The position numbers and the translations under genes were made by a program. A model generated the notes under the pieces. The model was not told the origin of the DNA, searched no databases, and was given only the letters and a program-made list of their open reading frames with translations. Below are positions 7,384 to 14,586 of a stretch of 64,000 nucleotides of DNA, one piece after another. How positions within the stretch are numbered: position 1 is the stretch's first letter; the number at the start of each line of letters is the position of its first letter. Origin of the DNA: Lachnospiraceae bacterium (lineage in GTDB: Bacteria; Bacillota_A; Clostridia; Lachnospirales; Lachnospiraceae); assembly GCA_017626435.1 (NCBI GenBank), contig JAGAIR010000009.1, positions 1 to 64,000 on the forward strand. The letters run 5' to 3'.

Positions 7384-7642
7384 GATGGTGGAAAGCATGA
7401 CACAAGTGGATCTCTCTGAGATCAAGATCCCCATGGCGGTGATATATGACAGCCCAAAGGATTTCCCTGGAATGTATTTATGCAGAATATGGGAAGGTGC
7501 AGGCTGCCATCCGACCAACACAGCCATGCAGAAGAACTCCCTGGAAGCAATGAGAGAGGATCTTCAGGCAGCGGGATTTTCAATCAGATTTCCCAGGGCA
7601 GATGGTGATGATCCGGTGATCCTGGAAACCTGGATGAAGTAA
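7376..7642 (+). CDS. Small early protein, unknown
   Basis: 88 residues from ATG 7376, with GAGGAGG nine bases upstream; overlaps the previous stop. Compact alpha/beta character (IPMAVIYDSPKDFPGMYLCR). No family recognised. Immediately precedes the radical SAM-like gene. Confidence 0.6.
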   Translation: MNKMVESMTQVDLSEIKIPMAVIYDSPKDFPGMYLCRIWEGAGCHPTNTAMQKNSLEAMREDLQAAGFSIRFPRADGDDPVILETWMK

Positions 7643-7653
7643 GGAGTGGCACC

Positions 7654-8664
7654 ATGAGAGTTGGATTGATTGATGTGGATAGCCACAACTTCCCGAATTT
7701 GCCATTGATGAAAATATCAGCATTCCACAAGGCAGCAGGAGATGCGGTGGAATTTGTGCAGTGGCAGCAGGAAGAAGGAAAAACTGTGAGTGCTATATAT
7801 GACAGAGTATACATGAGCAAGATTTTCTCTGAATCAACAGAACCGGCCGGAGAGATCAGATGCCTGGATGTAAGAAGAGGAGGCGGTGGATATGATCTGA
7901 AGAATGCCCTGCCTGACGAGATGGAGCATATCTACCCTGATTATAGCCTATATCCTGAATTGACAAAGGATACTGCATATGGATGGCTCACAAGAGGCTG
8001 CCCAAGGTGCAATCACAGCTCATTTTGTATCACACCGGAAAAGGATGGCCGGAAATCGGTGAAGGTAGCAGATCTCTCAGAGTTTTGGGATGGGCAGAAG
8101 AACATCATTTTGTATGATCAGAACATTTTGGCCTGCCCGGATCGCATGGATCTATTGGAACAGTTGGCCGGATCCGGTGCATCTGTGGAATTTAATGGTG
8201 GTATGGATGTGAGATTTTTCAATGATGAAGTGGCAGAAGCTCTGAGAGGGATCAAGGTGAAAGATTATCATTTTGCATGGGATGATCCAAGAGAGAATTT
8301 GATGGATAAATTCAGAGAATTTGCTGAGAGCGGCCTGAAAAAGCCAAGGGATGTGGGTGTGTATGTGTTGGTGAATCATTGGAGCACTCATTTTGAGGAT
8401 TTATACAGAATTTACACCCTCCGAGCCATGGGATTCATGCCATTTGTGATGATATATGACAAGCAGAAGTTTGTGGATTCCAAAGGCCATTGGCTGAAGG
8501 GGGTGGAAAAGATATACACCCGGCAGCAGTTGCAGCATTTTAAGACTTGCCAACATATGCAGAGATGGTGCGGAAATAGGAGATTGATCAAAACCACACC
8601 AAACTTTGAACAATATGAGAGATACAAAACATGGAAAGAGGCAGGAATGCCGGTGCCAGGATAG
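7654..8664 (+). CDS. Phage radical SAM-like protein with atypical Cys motif
   Basis: 336 residues resembling the phage radical SAM family whose members begin with a B12-binding-like domain (MRVGLIDVDSHNFPNLPLMK), followed by YMSKIFS and the cluster region. Members I recall carry C-x3-C-x2-C in a TSRGCPRGCAFC-like context. Here it reads TRGCPRCNHSSFC, cysteines spaced C-x2-C-x5-C, at about residues 113-123. Downstream motifs (LYDQNILACPDR, EFNGGMDVR, FAWDDP, YRIYTLRAMG) are conserved, so the frame is intact. The substrate is unknown. The altered spacing may mean a different cluster, or loss of radical chemistry. Confidence 0.75.
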   Translation: MRVGLIDVDSHNFPNLPLMKISAFHKAAGDAVEFVQWQQEEGKTVSAIYDRVYMSKIFSESTEPAGEIRCLDVRRGGGGYDLKNALPDEMEHIYPDYSLYPELTKDTAYGWLTRGCPRCNHSSFCITPEKDGRKSVKVADLSEFWDGQKNIILYDQNILACPDRMDLLEQLAGSGASVEFNGGMDVRFFNDEVAEALRGIKVKDYHFAWDDPRENLMDKFREFAESGLKKPRDVGVYVLVNHWSTHFEDLYRIYTLRAMGFMPFVMIYDKQKFVDSKGHWLKGVEKIYTRQQLQHFKTCQHMQRWCGNRRLIKTTPNFEQYERYKTWKEAGMPVPG

Positions 8665-8675
8665 GAGGGATAGAA

Positions 8676-8960
8676 ATGGCTCAATATTGCAGATATTGCA
8701 GTGATTTGGTAGTGGGTGATATTGCATACTGCACCACAAAGAAGAAAGAGATCCCGGAACACCTGGCCAAAACAACAAATTATTGCCCTCACTATGATTT
8801 CAACCCTATTGATGCCTTTGGTGAGAATGAGAAGGGATACCAACCCAGGAATGCCAAGGTGGTAGAGCAGCAGTGTGATGGGCAGATGGATATATCACAA
8901 TTTTTAGGGGAGGCAAAGGATGGCCAAGAAGAAGAAACCGGTGGAGATCAACCGGAATAA
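8676..8960 (+). CDS. Cys-rich early protein
   Basis: 94 residues from ATG 8676 (AGGAGGG upstream). The N-terminal half carries CRYC, CTTKKK and YCPHYDFNP, suggesting a small zinc site; the C-terminus is acidic. Similar in style to small phage zinc proteins that follow radical SAM genes, but I cannot assign a function. Confidence 0.65.
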   Translation: MAQYCRYCSDLVVGDIAYCTTKKKEIPEHLAKTTNYCPHYDFNPIDAFGENEKGYQPRNAKVVEQQCDGQMDISQFLGEAKDGQEEETGGDQPE

Positions 8961-9204
8961 ATACAATCAGATCCGCAAGATGGATCACAGCACCATGGAG
9001 GAATGCATTGGTGGATATTATGAGCAGGGATTTGCAGCAGGGTACAAAATGGGCCAGGCGGCAGCAGGATCCTTCAATACCGGCCTTGCATTGGAGGCTA
9101 TTGGCCAAATAAAAGGGATCGGCCCGGTGAAATTGGAGCAGATTCATTTGGCAATGGTGGCAGCAGGAGCAAAAGAAATGGCAGCAGGCAGCCAGGATGC
9201 CTGA
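8920..9204 (+). CDS. Small basic protein with helix-hairpin-helix-like motif
   Basis: 94 residues behind AGGGGAGG. Basic N-terminus, a central glycine-rich segment (GYYEQGFAAGYKMGQAA), and IGQIKGIGPVKLEQI at about residues 66-80, which resembles a DNA-binding helix-hairpin-helix. DNA binding is inferred. Confidence 0.6.
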   Translation: MAKKKKPVEINRNKYNQIRKMDHSTMEECIGGYYEQGFAAGYKMGQAAAGSFNTGLALEAIGQIKGIGPVKLEQIHLAMVAAGAKEMAAGSQDA

Positions 9205-9224
9205 GAACATAAGGAGGATAAGAA

Positions 9225-9857
9225 ATGAATATCACAAGAAAGCGAACAGAGGAAACAAATTGGGATTGCATCAGAGCCCTGGTGAGATCGGGAGGCCTGA
9301 ATGTAGGAGATGAGATTGCAGATGAGCTGCTCACCGGTGAGAAGATCACCTATGTGGTGGCCAACATCAGCCCGGAAGAGGTGTATTTCATCAGTAAGGA
9401 TTGCCTGGATCAGAGAGTGCAGTGGAATGCAAGTGGCATGAATGCAGGAGGCTTCAAAGATTCTGATGTATGCAGATTCCTGAATGAAACAGTGTGGAAT
9501 ATGCTTCCTGAAGAGCTCAGAGAGGTGATCAGTGAGAGAGAATGCCTTCAGATCGTGGATGGAGAGGAGAGCAGATTCTCCCTGAAGCTGTGGCTGCCTT
9601 CAGAGTATGAAGTATTTGAAGATGATTGGGCCTCTGAAGTAAAAGAGGGGCAGCAGTTTGAAATCTTCAAGGATCCGAGAAACAGAATCAAAGGGGCCGG
9701 TGACGGAGGAGGCCGGGCCTACTGGTGGCTTTTGTCTGTGTGCAGCGGCTACTCTACCCCTGCCTGCACTGTCGCCAGCTATGGCTATGCCAGCAACATC
9801 AGTTGCTCCAACGCTCTTCGGGTGCCGGTCTGCTTCAGTATCAAAATCAAGGAATAA
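9225..9857 (+). CDS. DGR variable protein 1 (early-region, DUF6273-like)
   Basis: 210 residues with no signal peptide or membrane segment. The body resembles DUF6273-type proteins (GDEIADELLTGEKITYVVAN, FLNETVWNMLPEEL, LWLPSEYEVF), and the C-terminus is the formylglycine-generating-enzyme/C-type-lectin-like fold used by DGR targets (RIKGAGDGGGRAYWWLLSVC ... RVPVCF). Residues about 164-203 are encoded by VR1 (9713-9832), which differs from the template at 35239-35358 only at template adenines. A GC-rich hairpin lies 12 bases past the stop. The gene sits in the early operon between an HhH-like protein and a small unknown, far from structural genes, so its ligand is probably not a host receptor used for adsorption. 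A second DGR target is at 33775-34734. Confidence 0.9.
   Translation: MNITRKRTEETNWDCIRALVRSGGLNVGDEIADELLTGEKITYVVANISPEEVYFISKDCLDQRVQWNASGMNAGGFKDSDVCRFLNETVWNMLPEELREVISERECLQIVDGEESRFSLKLWLPSEYEVFEDDWASEVKEGQQFEIFKDPRNRIKGAGDGGGRAYWWLLSVCSGYSTPACTVASYGYASNISCSNALRVPVCFSIKIKE
9713..9832 (+). repeat. DGR variable repeat VR1
   Basis: 120 nt aligned without gaps to TR (35239-35358). There are 14 substitutions, every one at a TR adenine and all inside AAC/AAT codons: 11 of 13 such codons changed and two (template codons 10 and 12) still read AAC. The 3' end GGTGCCGGTCTG is identical to TR and followed by C instead of A, matching the initiation-of-mutagenic-homology end of known DGRs. Confidence 0.95.
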
Positions 9858-9868
9858 TCAAAGACAAT

Positions 9869-9888
9869 CCCACCCCATCCGGGGTGGG
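9869..9888. other. DGR target hairpin downstream of VR1
   Basis: CCCACCCC (9869-9876) pairs perfectly with GGGGTGGG (9881-9888) across the tetraloop ATCC. It starts 37 bases after VR1 ends. In the Bordetella phage DGR a hairpin/cruciform just past the VR is needed for efficient target recognition. The absence of a T-run argues against a simple terminator. Confidence 0.75.
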
Positions 9889-9928
9889 GAATCATAAAGG
9901 GATAAGCGAACAAATTTGAGGATAAGCC

Positions 9929-10222
9929 ATGAGAATGAACGAAGCAGAGATTTGCAAGGAATACCGAGAGGCAAAGAATCCAAGGATGCAGATTGGGATC
10001 CTGGCAGATCTGAATGTATGTGAAAAAGAGGATATTTTGAGGATCCTGATCATAAATGGCCAGGATGTGACACCGGCAGGCCCAAAGAAACCAGGCCAAA
10101 AGGGAGATAAGGTGATACAGATGATATTTGCCCTCCTGGATGAAGTGGATCAAGAGGTGCTTGCAGCAGAAAAGAAGTACAAGGCCATTGCAGAATGCCT
10201 CAAACAATATGGAGGGAAATAA
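9929..10222 (+). CDS. Small helical early protein
   Basis: 97 residues (ATG 9929; ATG 9935 also possible) behind GAGGATAAG. Predominantly helical with a zinc-free HTH-like look (AEICKEYREAKNPRMQIGIL); a DNA-binding role is possible but weak. Its stop overlaps the next start. Confidence 0.65.
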   Translation: MRMNEAEICKEYREAKNPRMQIGILADLNVCEKEDILRILIINGQDVTPAGPKKPGQKGDKVIQMIFALLDEVDQEVLAAEKKYKAIAECLKQYGGK

Positions 10223-10764
10223 TGAACCGAAAAGAAACAACAGCCTTCCTGGGAAGATTATTGGAGAGGGATCTCTCCGGCATAGGAAAACACTATGCAA
10301 AAGAGGTGACAGTGGACTATGGAAGCAGCACAGAGAAAAGGATTGATTTTCTGCAATTTAAGCCTCCATCCGGGATGTTTCAAAGCAGCATAGAAAAAGG
10401 CATTTTCATCTGCTATGAGATAAAGAGCTGCCCTCAGGATGTATACAGTGGGAATGGCCTGAACTTCCTGGGAGAACAGAATTACATAGTGACAACCATG
10501 GAAACATACAAGAAATTGCAACCGGATATGAGAGAGGGAAAGTTATGGGATCACATCAGAAACACCAACCCGGAAAGCAGCAAGTATTTTGGCATCATGG
10601 TAGCAGTGCCGGATGGCCGGAAAGATTATGAAGAATATGAGGATCCAACAAGCCTGGATGCAGATTGTGAATGGAAACTCAGGAAAATCATTCCATGCAA
10701 TCCAGGGCCAAGAAAGAGAAGCATCACAGAGTTATTATTTTGCATGATAAGGAGTGGGAAATGA
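10222..10764 (+). CDS. PD-(D/E)XK-like nuclease family protein
   Basis: 180 residues from ATG 10222 (GGAGGGA upstream; ATG overlaps the previous stop). KRIDFLQFKP followed about 25 residues later by CYEIKSC gives the D...E-x-K core of a restriction-endonuclease-like fold, with GLNFLGEQNYIVTT after it. Phage proteins of this shape are often annotated MmcB-like or hypothetical. Nuclease activity is inferred. Confidence 0.6.
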   Translation: MNRKETTAFLGRLLERDLSGIGKHYAKEVTVDYGSSTEKRIDFLQFKPPSGMFQSSIEKGIFICYEIKSCPQDVYSGNGLNFLGEQNYIVTTMETYKKLQPDMREGKLWDHIRNTNPESSKYFGIMVAVPDGRKDYEEYEDPTSLDADCEWKLRKIIPCNPGPRKRSITELLFCMIRSGK

Positions 10765-11111
10765 TGAAATATTCACACGAACAGCAAGCAAAAGCAATGA
10801 GTGAGGCCGCCAAAAAGCTGAATTTAGATGCTCACATCACAATATTGCAATATAAAAAGGATTTGCACACATGGGCAGATAGAATCCTGGCAAGGTTTTT
10901 CAGGAAAGAAATGCCAATAAAGAGATCATATCTGTTCTGCGACAGCCTGGATGTGGATTTCTTTTTCACAGCAGATGGAGAGGCAGTATTCACATATGCA
11001 GGATATGCGGATCACAGAGATCTTGATGATGAAAAATTGATAAAAGCAATGCATATGGCAAAGCAGATGAGAGAAGAGATGCAGAAAATCATTGAGGAGG
11101 CAGCGGAATGA
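10761..11111 (+). CDS. Early phage protein, unknown
   Basis: 116 residues from ATG 10761 (AAGGAG upstream; ATGATGA overlaps the preceding stop). Helical ends flank a beta-rich middle (YLFCDSLDVDFFFTADGEAVF). No known domain. Confidence 0.65.
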   Translation: MMKYSHEQQAKAMSEAAKKLNLDAHITILQYKKDLHTWADRILARFFRKEMPIKRSYLFCDSLDVDFFFTADGEAVFTYAGYADHRDLDDEKLIKAMHMAKQMREEMQKIIEEAAE

Positions 11112-11299
11112 GAGAAGATGATCCGGTTTATTACAAAGTGCAGATGCAGAAGTTATTGAATAAAGCCAGGAAGAATGGCCTGGTGGTGGATGCCAGTGTA
11201 TATGATGGCCCGAAAGAGCGAAGTGTGAAGGTGCTTTTTAGAGATCCGGCATCCAGTGAGTGTGCAGGAGCAACAATATTGAAAAAGAGGAGGAACTGA
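11108..11299 (+). CDS. Small basic early protein
   Basis: 63 residues, overlapping the previous stop by ATGA. Basic, with YKVQMQKLLNKARKNGL helix. No family recognised. Confidence 0.6.
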   Translation: MREDDPVYYKVQMQKLLNKARKNGLVVDASVYDGPKERSVKVLFRDPASSECAGATILKKRRN

Positions 11300-11300
11300 G

Positions 11301-11492
11301 ATGCAGAGTGCAGTGAAACAGTTAAAAGAAGCAAAGAGATTCAACAAAATGGCAGCAGATCTGATTGTGATCATGCTCATCATCATGGGATTCATGGTGA
11401 GAGATATGAGATATTGGGCAGATCAGTATGAAGAGCTTGCAGGCAGATATGAAGTATTGTATGAGGAGCTGAAGGGCGGTGAACAGCAGTGA
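11301..11492 (+). CDS. Single-pass membrane protein
   Basis: 63 residues with one transmembrane helix at about 19-33 (ADLIVIMLIIMGFMV) followed by a charged coiled-coil tail. Its stop overlaps the start of the SleB-like hydrolase, suggesting a joint envelope role; in the early operon it is unlikely to be the lysis holin. Confidence 0.65.
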   Translation: MQSAVKQLKEAKRFNKMAADLIVIMLIIMGFMVRDMRYWADQYEELAGRYEVLYEELKGGEQQ

Positions 11493-12118
11493 GCGGTAGC
11501 AGGAGAGAGTATCTGTGGAGAAAAAGGAGAAGAAGAGCCAGGAGAATCAGAAAGATCATCATGGTAGCAGTGGCCACAGTGGCTCTCTTCCTGAGTGTGG
11601 CGGTAATATCCTGGGCATTTGAAAGTAGAAAGCCAACAGAGGAAACCCAGGCAGCTCCAATGCCAACAATAACTCCAAAACCAACCACAGAGCCTCAATA
11701 TGAGCCGGATCTGAGCAAGCCATCCCTGGATTGGGGTGCTGAAGATAGTTACCTACTGGCCAAGATTGCAATGGCAGAGGCAGAAGGTGAAGGGGTTGAG
11801 GGCAAGGCCATGGTGATCATGGTGGTGCTCAATCGTGTGTGGGCAGAAGGCTTCCCGGATAGCATTGAGGATGTGATCTTTGATTATAGCGAAGAGAAAG
11901 ATATATACCAATTCAGCCCGGTGGCACCGGGAGGAAGATGGTGGACTACTGAGCCGGATGAAGAGTGCTATGAGGCACTGAGGATCATCATGGTGGAGAA
12001 GTGGGATGAGAGTGAAGGGGCCCTATATTTTGAGGCTACATACAACGGAGAGGACACCTGGCACTCTGAGAATTTGGAATATATCAAAACAGTGGGAAAT
12101 CACAATTTTTACAAGTAG
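11489..12118 (+). CDS. Membrane-anchored SleB-type cell wall hydrolase
   Basis: 209 residues from GTG 11489. A very basic N-terminus (RRKRRRRARRIRK) precedes one transmembrane helix (about 24-43), then a Pro/Thr-rich linker and a Hydrolase_2 (SleB) domain from about residue 83: LLAKIAMAEAEGEG with the catalytic-type Glu, MVVLNRVWAEGFP, IYQFSPV and YFEATYN. This family cuts peptidoglycan in spore germination and remodelling. Being early and membrane-tethered, it is distinct from the late endolysin at 38736-40382. Confidence 0.8.
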   Translation: MSGSRREYLWRKRRRRARRIRKIIMVAVATVALFLSVAVISWAFESRKPTEETQAAPMPTITPKPTTEPQYEPDLSKPSLDWGAEDSYLLAKIAMAEAEGEGVEGKAMVIMVVLNRVWAEGFPDSIEDVIFDYSEEKDIYQFSPVAPGGRWWTTEPDEECYEALRIIMVEKWDESEGALYFEATYNGEDTWHSENLEYIKTVGNHNFYK

Positions 12119-12130
12119 GAGGATAAGCAG

Positions 12131-12715
12131 ATGGAAAGAATTTTTATAGGCGGCAGAGGATCCGGGAAAACAACCGGCCAAATTATAATGCTAATGTCAG
12201 AGGGCAATCCCGGATGTATGCAATTCCTGGCAGAGCTCATGCGAACCAAAGAAGGGCAGGAGGCAATGCTTGCCCTGGCAGAGTATGGGATCCTGGGCAG
12301 CAGGGCATATCAGTTGTGGAATGATTGCTGTGGAAGAGATACCGAGAAGGCAGTAGAGATCCTCTCCCTGGCCAAAGAGAAGAAAATCACCCATGAGGAG
12401 CTCTGTGAGCATATTGATCTGCCATATGGCAAACCATTTGACATTGAGGAGATCCGCAAGAGAGATCCGAAGCCGGAGGTGATGTGCCATAAGCTCAAAG
12501 TTGAGATGAATCCAATGATGAGAGGGCTCCCAGGAATGGAAAAGATGCAAATGGATAGAATGTATGGCCTTCTCATGGAGAGATTATTCAAAAATTCTGA
12601 TGATATTGGCAAAACCTTCACTGTGACAGTGGAGAAAACCTTTGAGCATGGCCAAATGTATCTATTAGCAAGAAAAGAAGAGGTGAGAAAGCATGGAAAA
12701 GATAAAACTGTATAA
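12131..12715 (+). CDS. Short P-loop protein, unknown
   Basis: 194 residues opening with MERIFIGGRGSGKTT, a Walker A motif resembling the start of phage terminase or FtsK-type ATPases. After about 25 residues the sequence becomes purely helical and no Walker B is evident. Perhaps a P-loop relic fused to a helical domain. Nucleotide binding is plausible, function unknown. Confidence 0.65.
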   Translation: MERIFIGGRGSGKTTGQIIMLMSEGNPGCMQFLAELMRTKEGQEAMLALAEYGILGSRAYQLWNDCCGRDTEKAVEILSLAKEKKITHEELCEHIDLPYGKPFDIEEIRKRDPKPEVMCHKLKVEMNPMMRGLPGMEKMQMDRMYGLLMERLFKNSDDIGKTFTVTVEKTFEHGQMYLLARKEEVRKHGKDKTV

Positions 12716-13079
12716 GGGAATCCTGCATACTGCTGATTTTACTGAAGAAATGGCCAAGGCTGAAGATCAGAACTACTCAGAGGAGGAGATCAAGATCATC
12801 ACAGACTATATGCAGGCCTGGGATGGTGCTCATGTAACACTGAGCAATCTGCTTCCTGAAGAGTATTCTGTGGTGGGTTGGCCACCCGAAGAGGATGAGA
12901 AGGTAAAAAATGCCATTTACCTCATGGAGCAGGATCCGGTATTTGGAATGTATGTGGATGATCGTGAGAGATTTGATGCAGATTGGGCAGCAGGAGAATG
13001 GGAGCCATCAGGATCCATTGTATTCTCACCGGCCATGGTGGAGATCATTGGAGAGTTAGGAGGCAAAGATGAGCAATAA
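12693..13079 (+). CDS. Acidic early protein, unknown
   Basis: 128 residues, starting inside the previous gene's end. Strongly acidic (QNYSEEEIKIITDYMQAWDG; PPEEDEKVKNAIYLM). Acidic small early proteins are sometimes DNA mimics, but nothing specific supports that here. Confidence 0.6.
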   Translation: MEKIKLYKGILHTADFTEEMAKAEDQNYSEEEIKIITDYMQAWDGAHVTLSNLLPEEYSVVGWPPEEDEKVKNAIYLMEQDPVFGMYVDDRERFDADWAAGEWEPSGSIVFSPAMVEIIGELGGKDEQ

Positions 13080-13461
13080 GGAGGAATTGGCCAGGCTGAT
13101 CCTGGAAAACCCGGAGCTCCCGGTGCTGTGCATGGTGGAATTTGAAATTGTGGCCGGAGATGATTGCCTCAGATGGGCTGCAAGCCTGGGAGAGTGTAAG
13201 ATCCGGGAATACATATACCATGAGGATGGCATGAGTGAATCTGTGATCTTTTGGAGAGAGGATGAGGAGAAGTTGGTTGATATGCTTGCAGAGGATGCAG
13301 AAGATCACCCTGAGCTTTATCCATTAGGTGCAGATCCGCAAACAGCAACAGCCAGGGCAGCAGCATATGCAAATGCAAGAATGCTTGCAAAGGTGAAGGT
13401 GAGAAATCTCCCATGGAAGAGAGCTATTGTTGTGAATATTGATTTGCCGGAGGAGATATGA
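13069..13461 (+). CDS. Early phage protein, unknown
   Basis: 130 residues behind AGGAGGCAAAG, overlapping its neighbours at both ends. Beta-rich first half (CMVEFEIVAG ... REYIYHEDG) and alanine-rich helical second half. No family recognised. Confidence 0.65.
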   Translation: MSNKEELARLILENPELPVLCMVEFEIVAGDDCLRWAASLGECKIREYIYHEDGMSESVIFWREDEEKLVDMLAEDAEDHPELYPLGADPQTATARAAAYANARMLAKVKVRNLPWKRAIVVNIDLPEEI

Positions 13462-13694
13462 GAGCAGAGGAAGAATTTGAGGAAGTATATGCCAAATTCA
13501 CTGGCAGCAGGCCCATATTAAAAATGCTGAATCACATTACCTCCGGGATCCCAAGGTGGAGGCTCCATATATTTGAGAGGGGCACTGCTCCGAATGGAGG
13601 AGATATGGAGCTCCTCTGCATAGAGAAGCCAACCAAAGAGGAATGCCTTCAGGAGGGCACAAGAAAGCTGAAAGAGAGGATAAAAGGTGAATAG
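13458..13694 (+). CDS. Small early protein, unknown
   Basis: 78 residues with GGAGG before the ATG, start overlapping the previous stop. No domain recognised. Confidence 0.6.
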   Translation: MRAEEEFEEVYAKFTGSRPILKMLNHITSGIPRWRLHIFERGTAPNGGDMELLCIEKPTKEECLQEGTRKLKERIKGE

Positions 13695-14217
13695 AAGGCA
13701 GAAAAAGAAGCAATTCAAGAAGGTTTATGGAATGAACCCGAAACAATATGAGAAGTGGATGCAAAAACACTGGCCGGAGATCCTGAAGGAGAGAGCAAAT
13801 GCCGGAGCTGAAGCAATCAGGGAAGGGCTGAAAGCATTTGGAGAGATGGCAGTGGAGGCCATGCACATATTCTCAGAGAGCCTGAGTGCCTGGGCAGAAG
13901 AGATCCAGGTGGCAGCAGGCTTCCAGGAAACAGATAATATGCTCAGAAAATCCAACCTATTGCCGGAGGGAGTTGAGAAGGAGCTCCTGAAGCATATTGG
14001 GATCCGCATGGATCGTTATGGATGGGCCTATGATTTTTATTATGATGAGGCTAATGATGAGTATTTTGTGGAGATTTTGCAGGAAGGAGGAGCAAAAGAT
14101 GGAATTGATGAAGATGATTCTGCAAATGTTGGGCATGGGATGCCTGATTGTGGTGGTGTTGATCATACTGATCTTTCTGATTGCCTGCCTGGTAGCAGTT
14201 GTAAAAAGTCTGAGTGA
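13687..14217 (+). CDS. Basic helical early protein with overlapping 3' end
   Basis: 176 residues from GTG 13687. Basic N-terminal half (RRQKKKQFKKVYGMNPKQYE), helical middle. The last about 40 residues are compositionally odd (GHGMPDCGGVDHTD) because that DNA also encodes a transmembrane protein in another frame (14099-14227). Confidence 0.65.
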   Translation: MNRRQKKKQFKKVYGMNPKQYEKWMQKHWPEILKERANAGAEAIREGLKAFGEMAVEAMHIFSESLSAWAEEIQVAAGFQETDNMLRKSNLLPEGVEKELLKHIGIRMDRYGWAYDFYYDEANDEYFVEILQEGGAKDGIDEDDSANVGHGMPDCGGVDHTDLSDCLPGSSCKKSE

Positions 14218-14227
14218 GAAAAAATAA
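14099..14227 (+). CDS. Tiny overlapping transmembrane protein
   Basis: 42 residues from ATG 14099, with AAGGAGG eight bases upstream, a much better start than any ATG further upstream. One strongly hydrophobic helix (CLIVVVLIILIFLIACLVAV) and a basic tail. It lies almost wholly inside the 3' end of the preceding gene in another frame. The good ribosome site and membrane helix argue it is real. Confidence 0.6.
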   Translation: MELMKMILQMLGMGCLIVVVLIILIFLIACLVAVVKSLSEKK

Positions 14228-14241
14228 GGAGGAAGAGCACA

Positions 14242-14586
14242 ATGTTTGATTTGGAAGGAATGAAAGAGCTTCAGAAGGAAGTTGGAGAGAACGCAAAAGC
14301 CCATGGATGGTGGGATGGAGAAGAGAGAACATTTGGAGAGTTGGTGGCATTGTGCCACAGTGAGCTATCAGAGGCCCTGGAAGAGCACAGAGATGGCCAT
14401 GCACCTACTGAAACCTATTACAGAGAGGATGGAAAGCCTGAAGGCATTCCTGCTGAGCTTGCGGATGTTGTGATCAGGATCATGGATATGTGTGATCATT
14501 ATGGAATTGACCTGGCAGCAGCCATTGCAGAGAAGCATGAATTTAACAAGAGCAGACCATACCGCCATGGAGGGAAAGTGATCTAA
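14242..14586 (+). CDS. MazG-like nucleotide pyrophosphohydrolase
   Basis: 114 residues. ELVALCHSELSEALEE gives the ExxE metal-binding helix, and EGIPAELADVVIRIMDMCDH the second ExxD helix of the all-alpha NTP-PPase fold. Hydrolyses NTPs or dNTPs to the monophosphate. Phage versions are thought to tune nucleotide pools or alarmone signalling. Followed directly by HD and HAD hydrolases, a nucleotide-processing cluster. Confidence 0.85.
   Translation: MFDLEGMKELQKEVGENAKAHGWWDGEERTFGELVALCHSELSEALEEHRDGHAPTETYYREDGKPEGIPAELADVVIRIMDMCDHYGIDLAAAIAEKHEFNKSRPYRHGGKVI

Noticed and set aside
9869..9889. VR1 hairpin as an ordinary terminator
   Set aside because: No T-run, and the same stem recurs at VR2, so a DGR target hairpin explains it better, though weak termination cannot be excluded.
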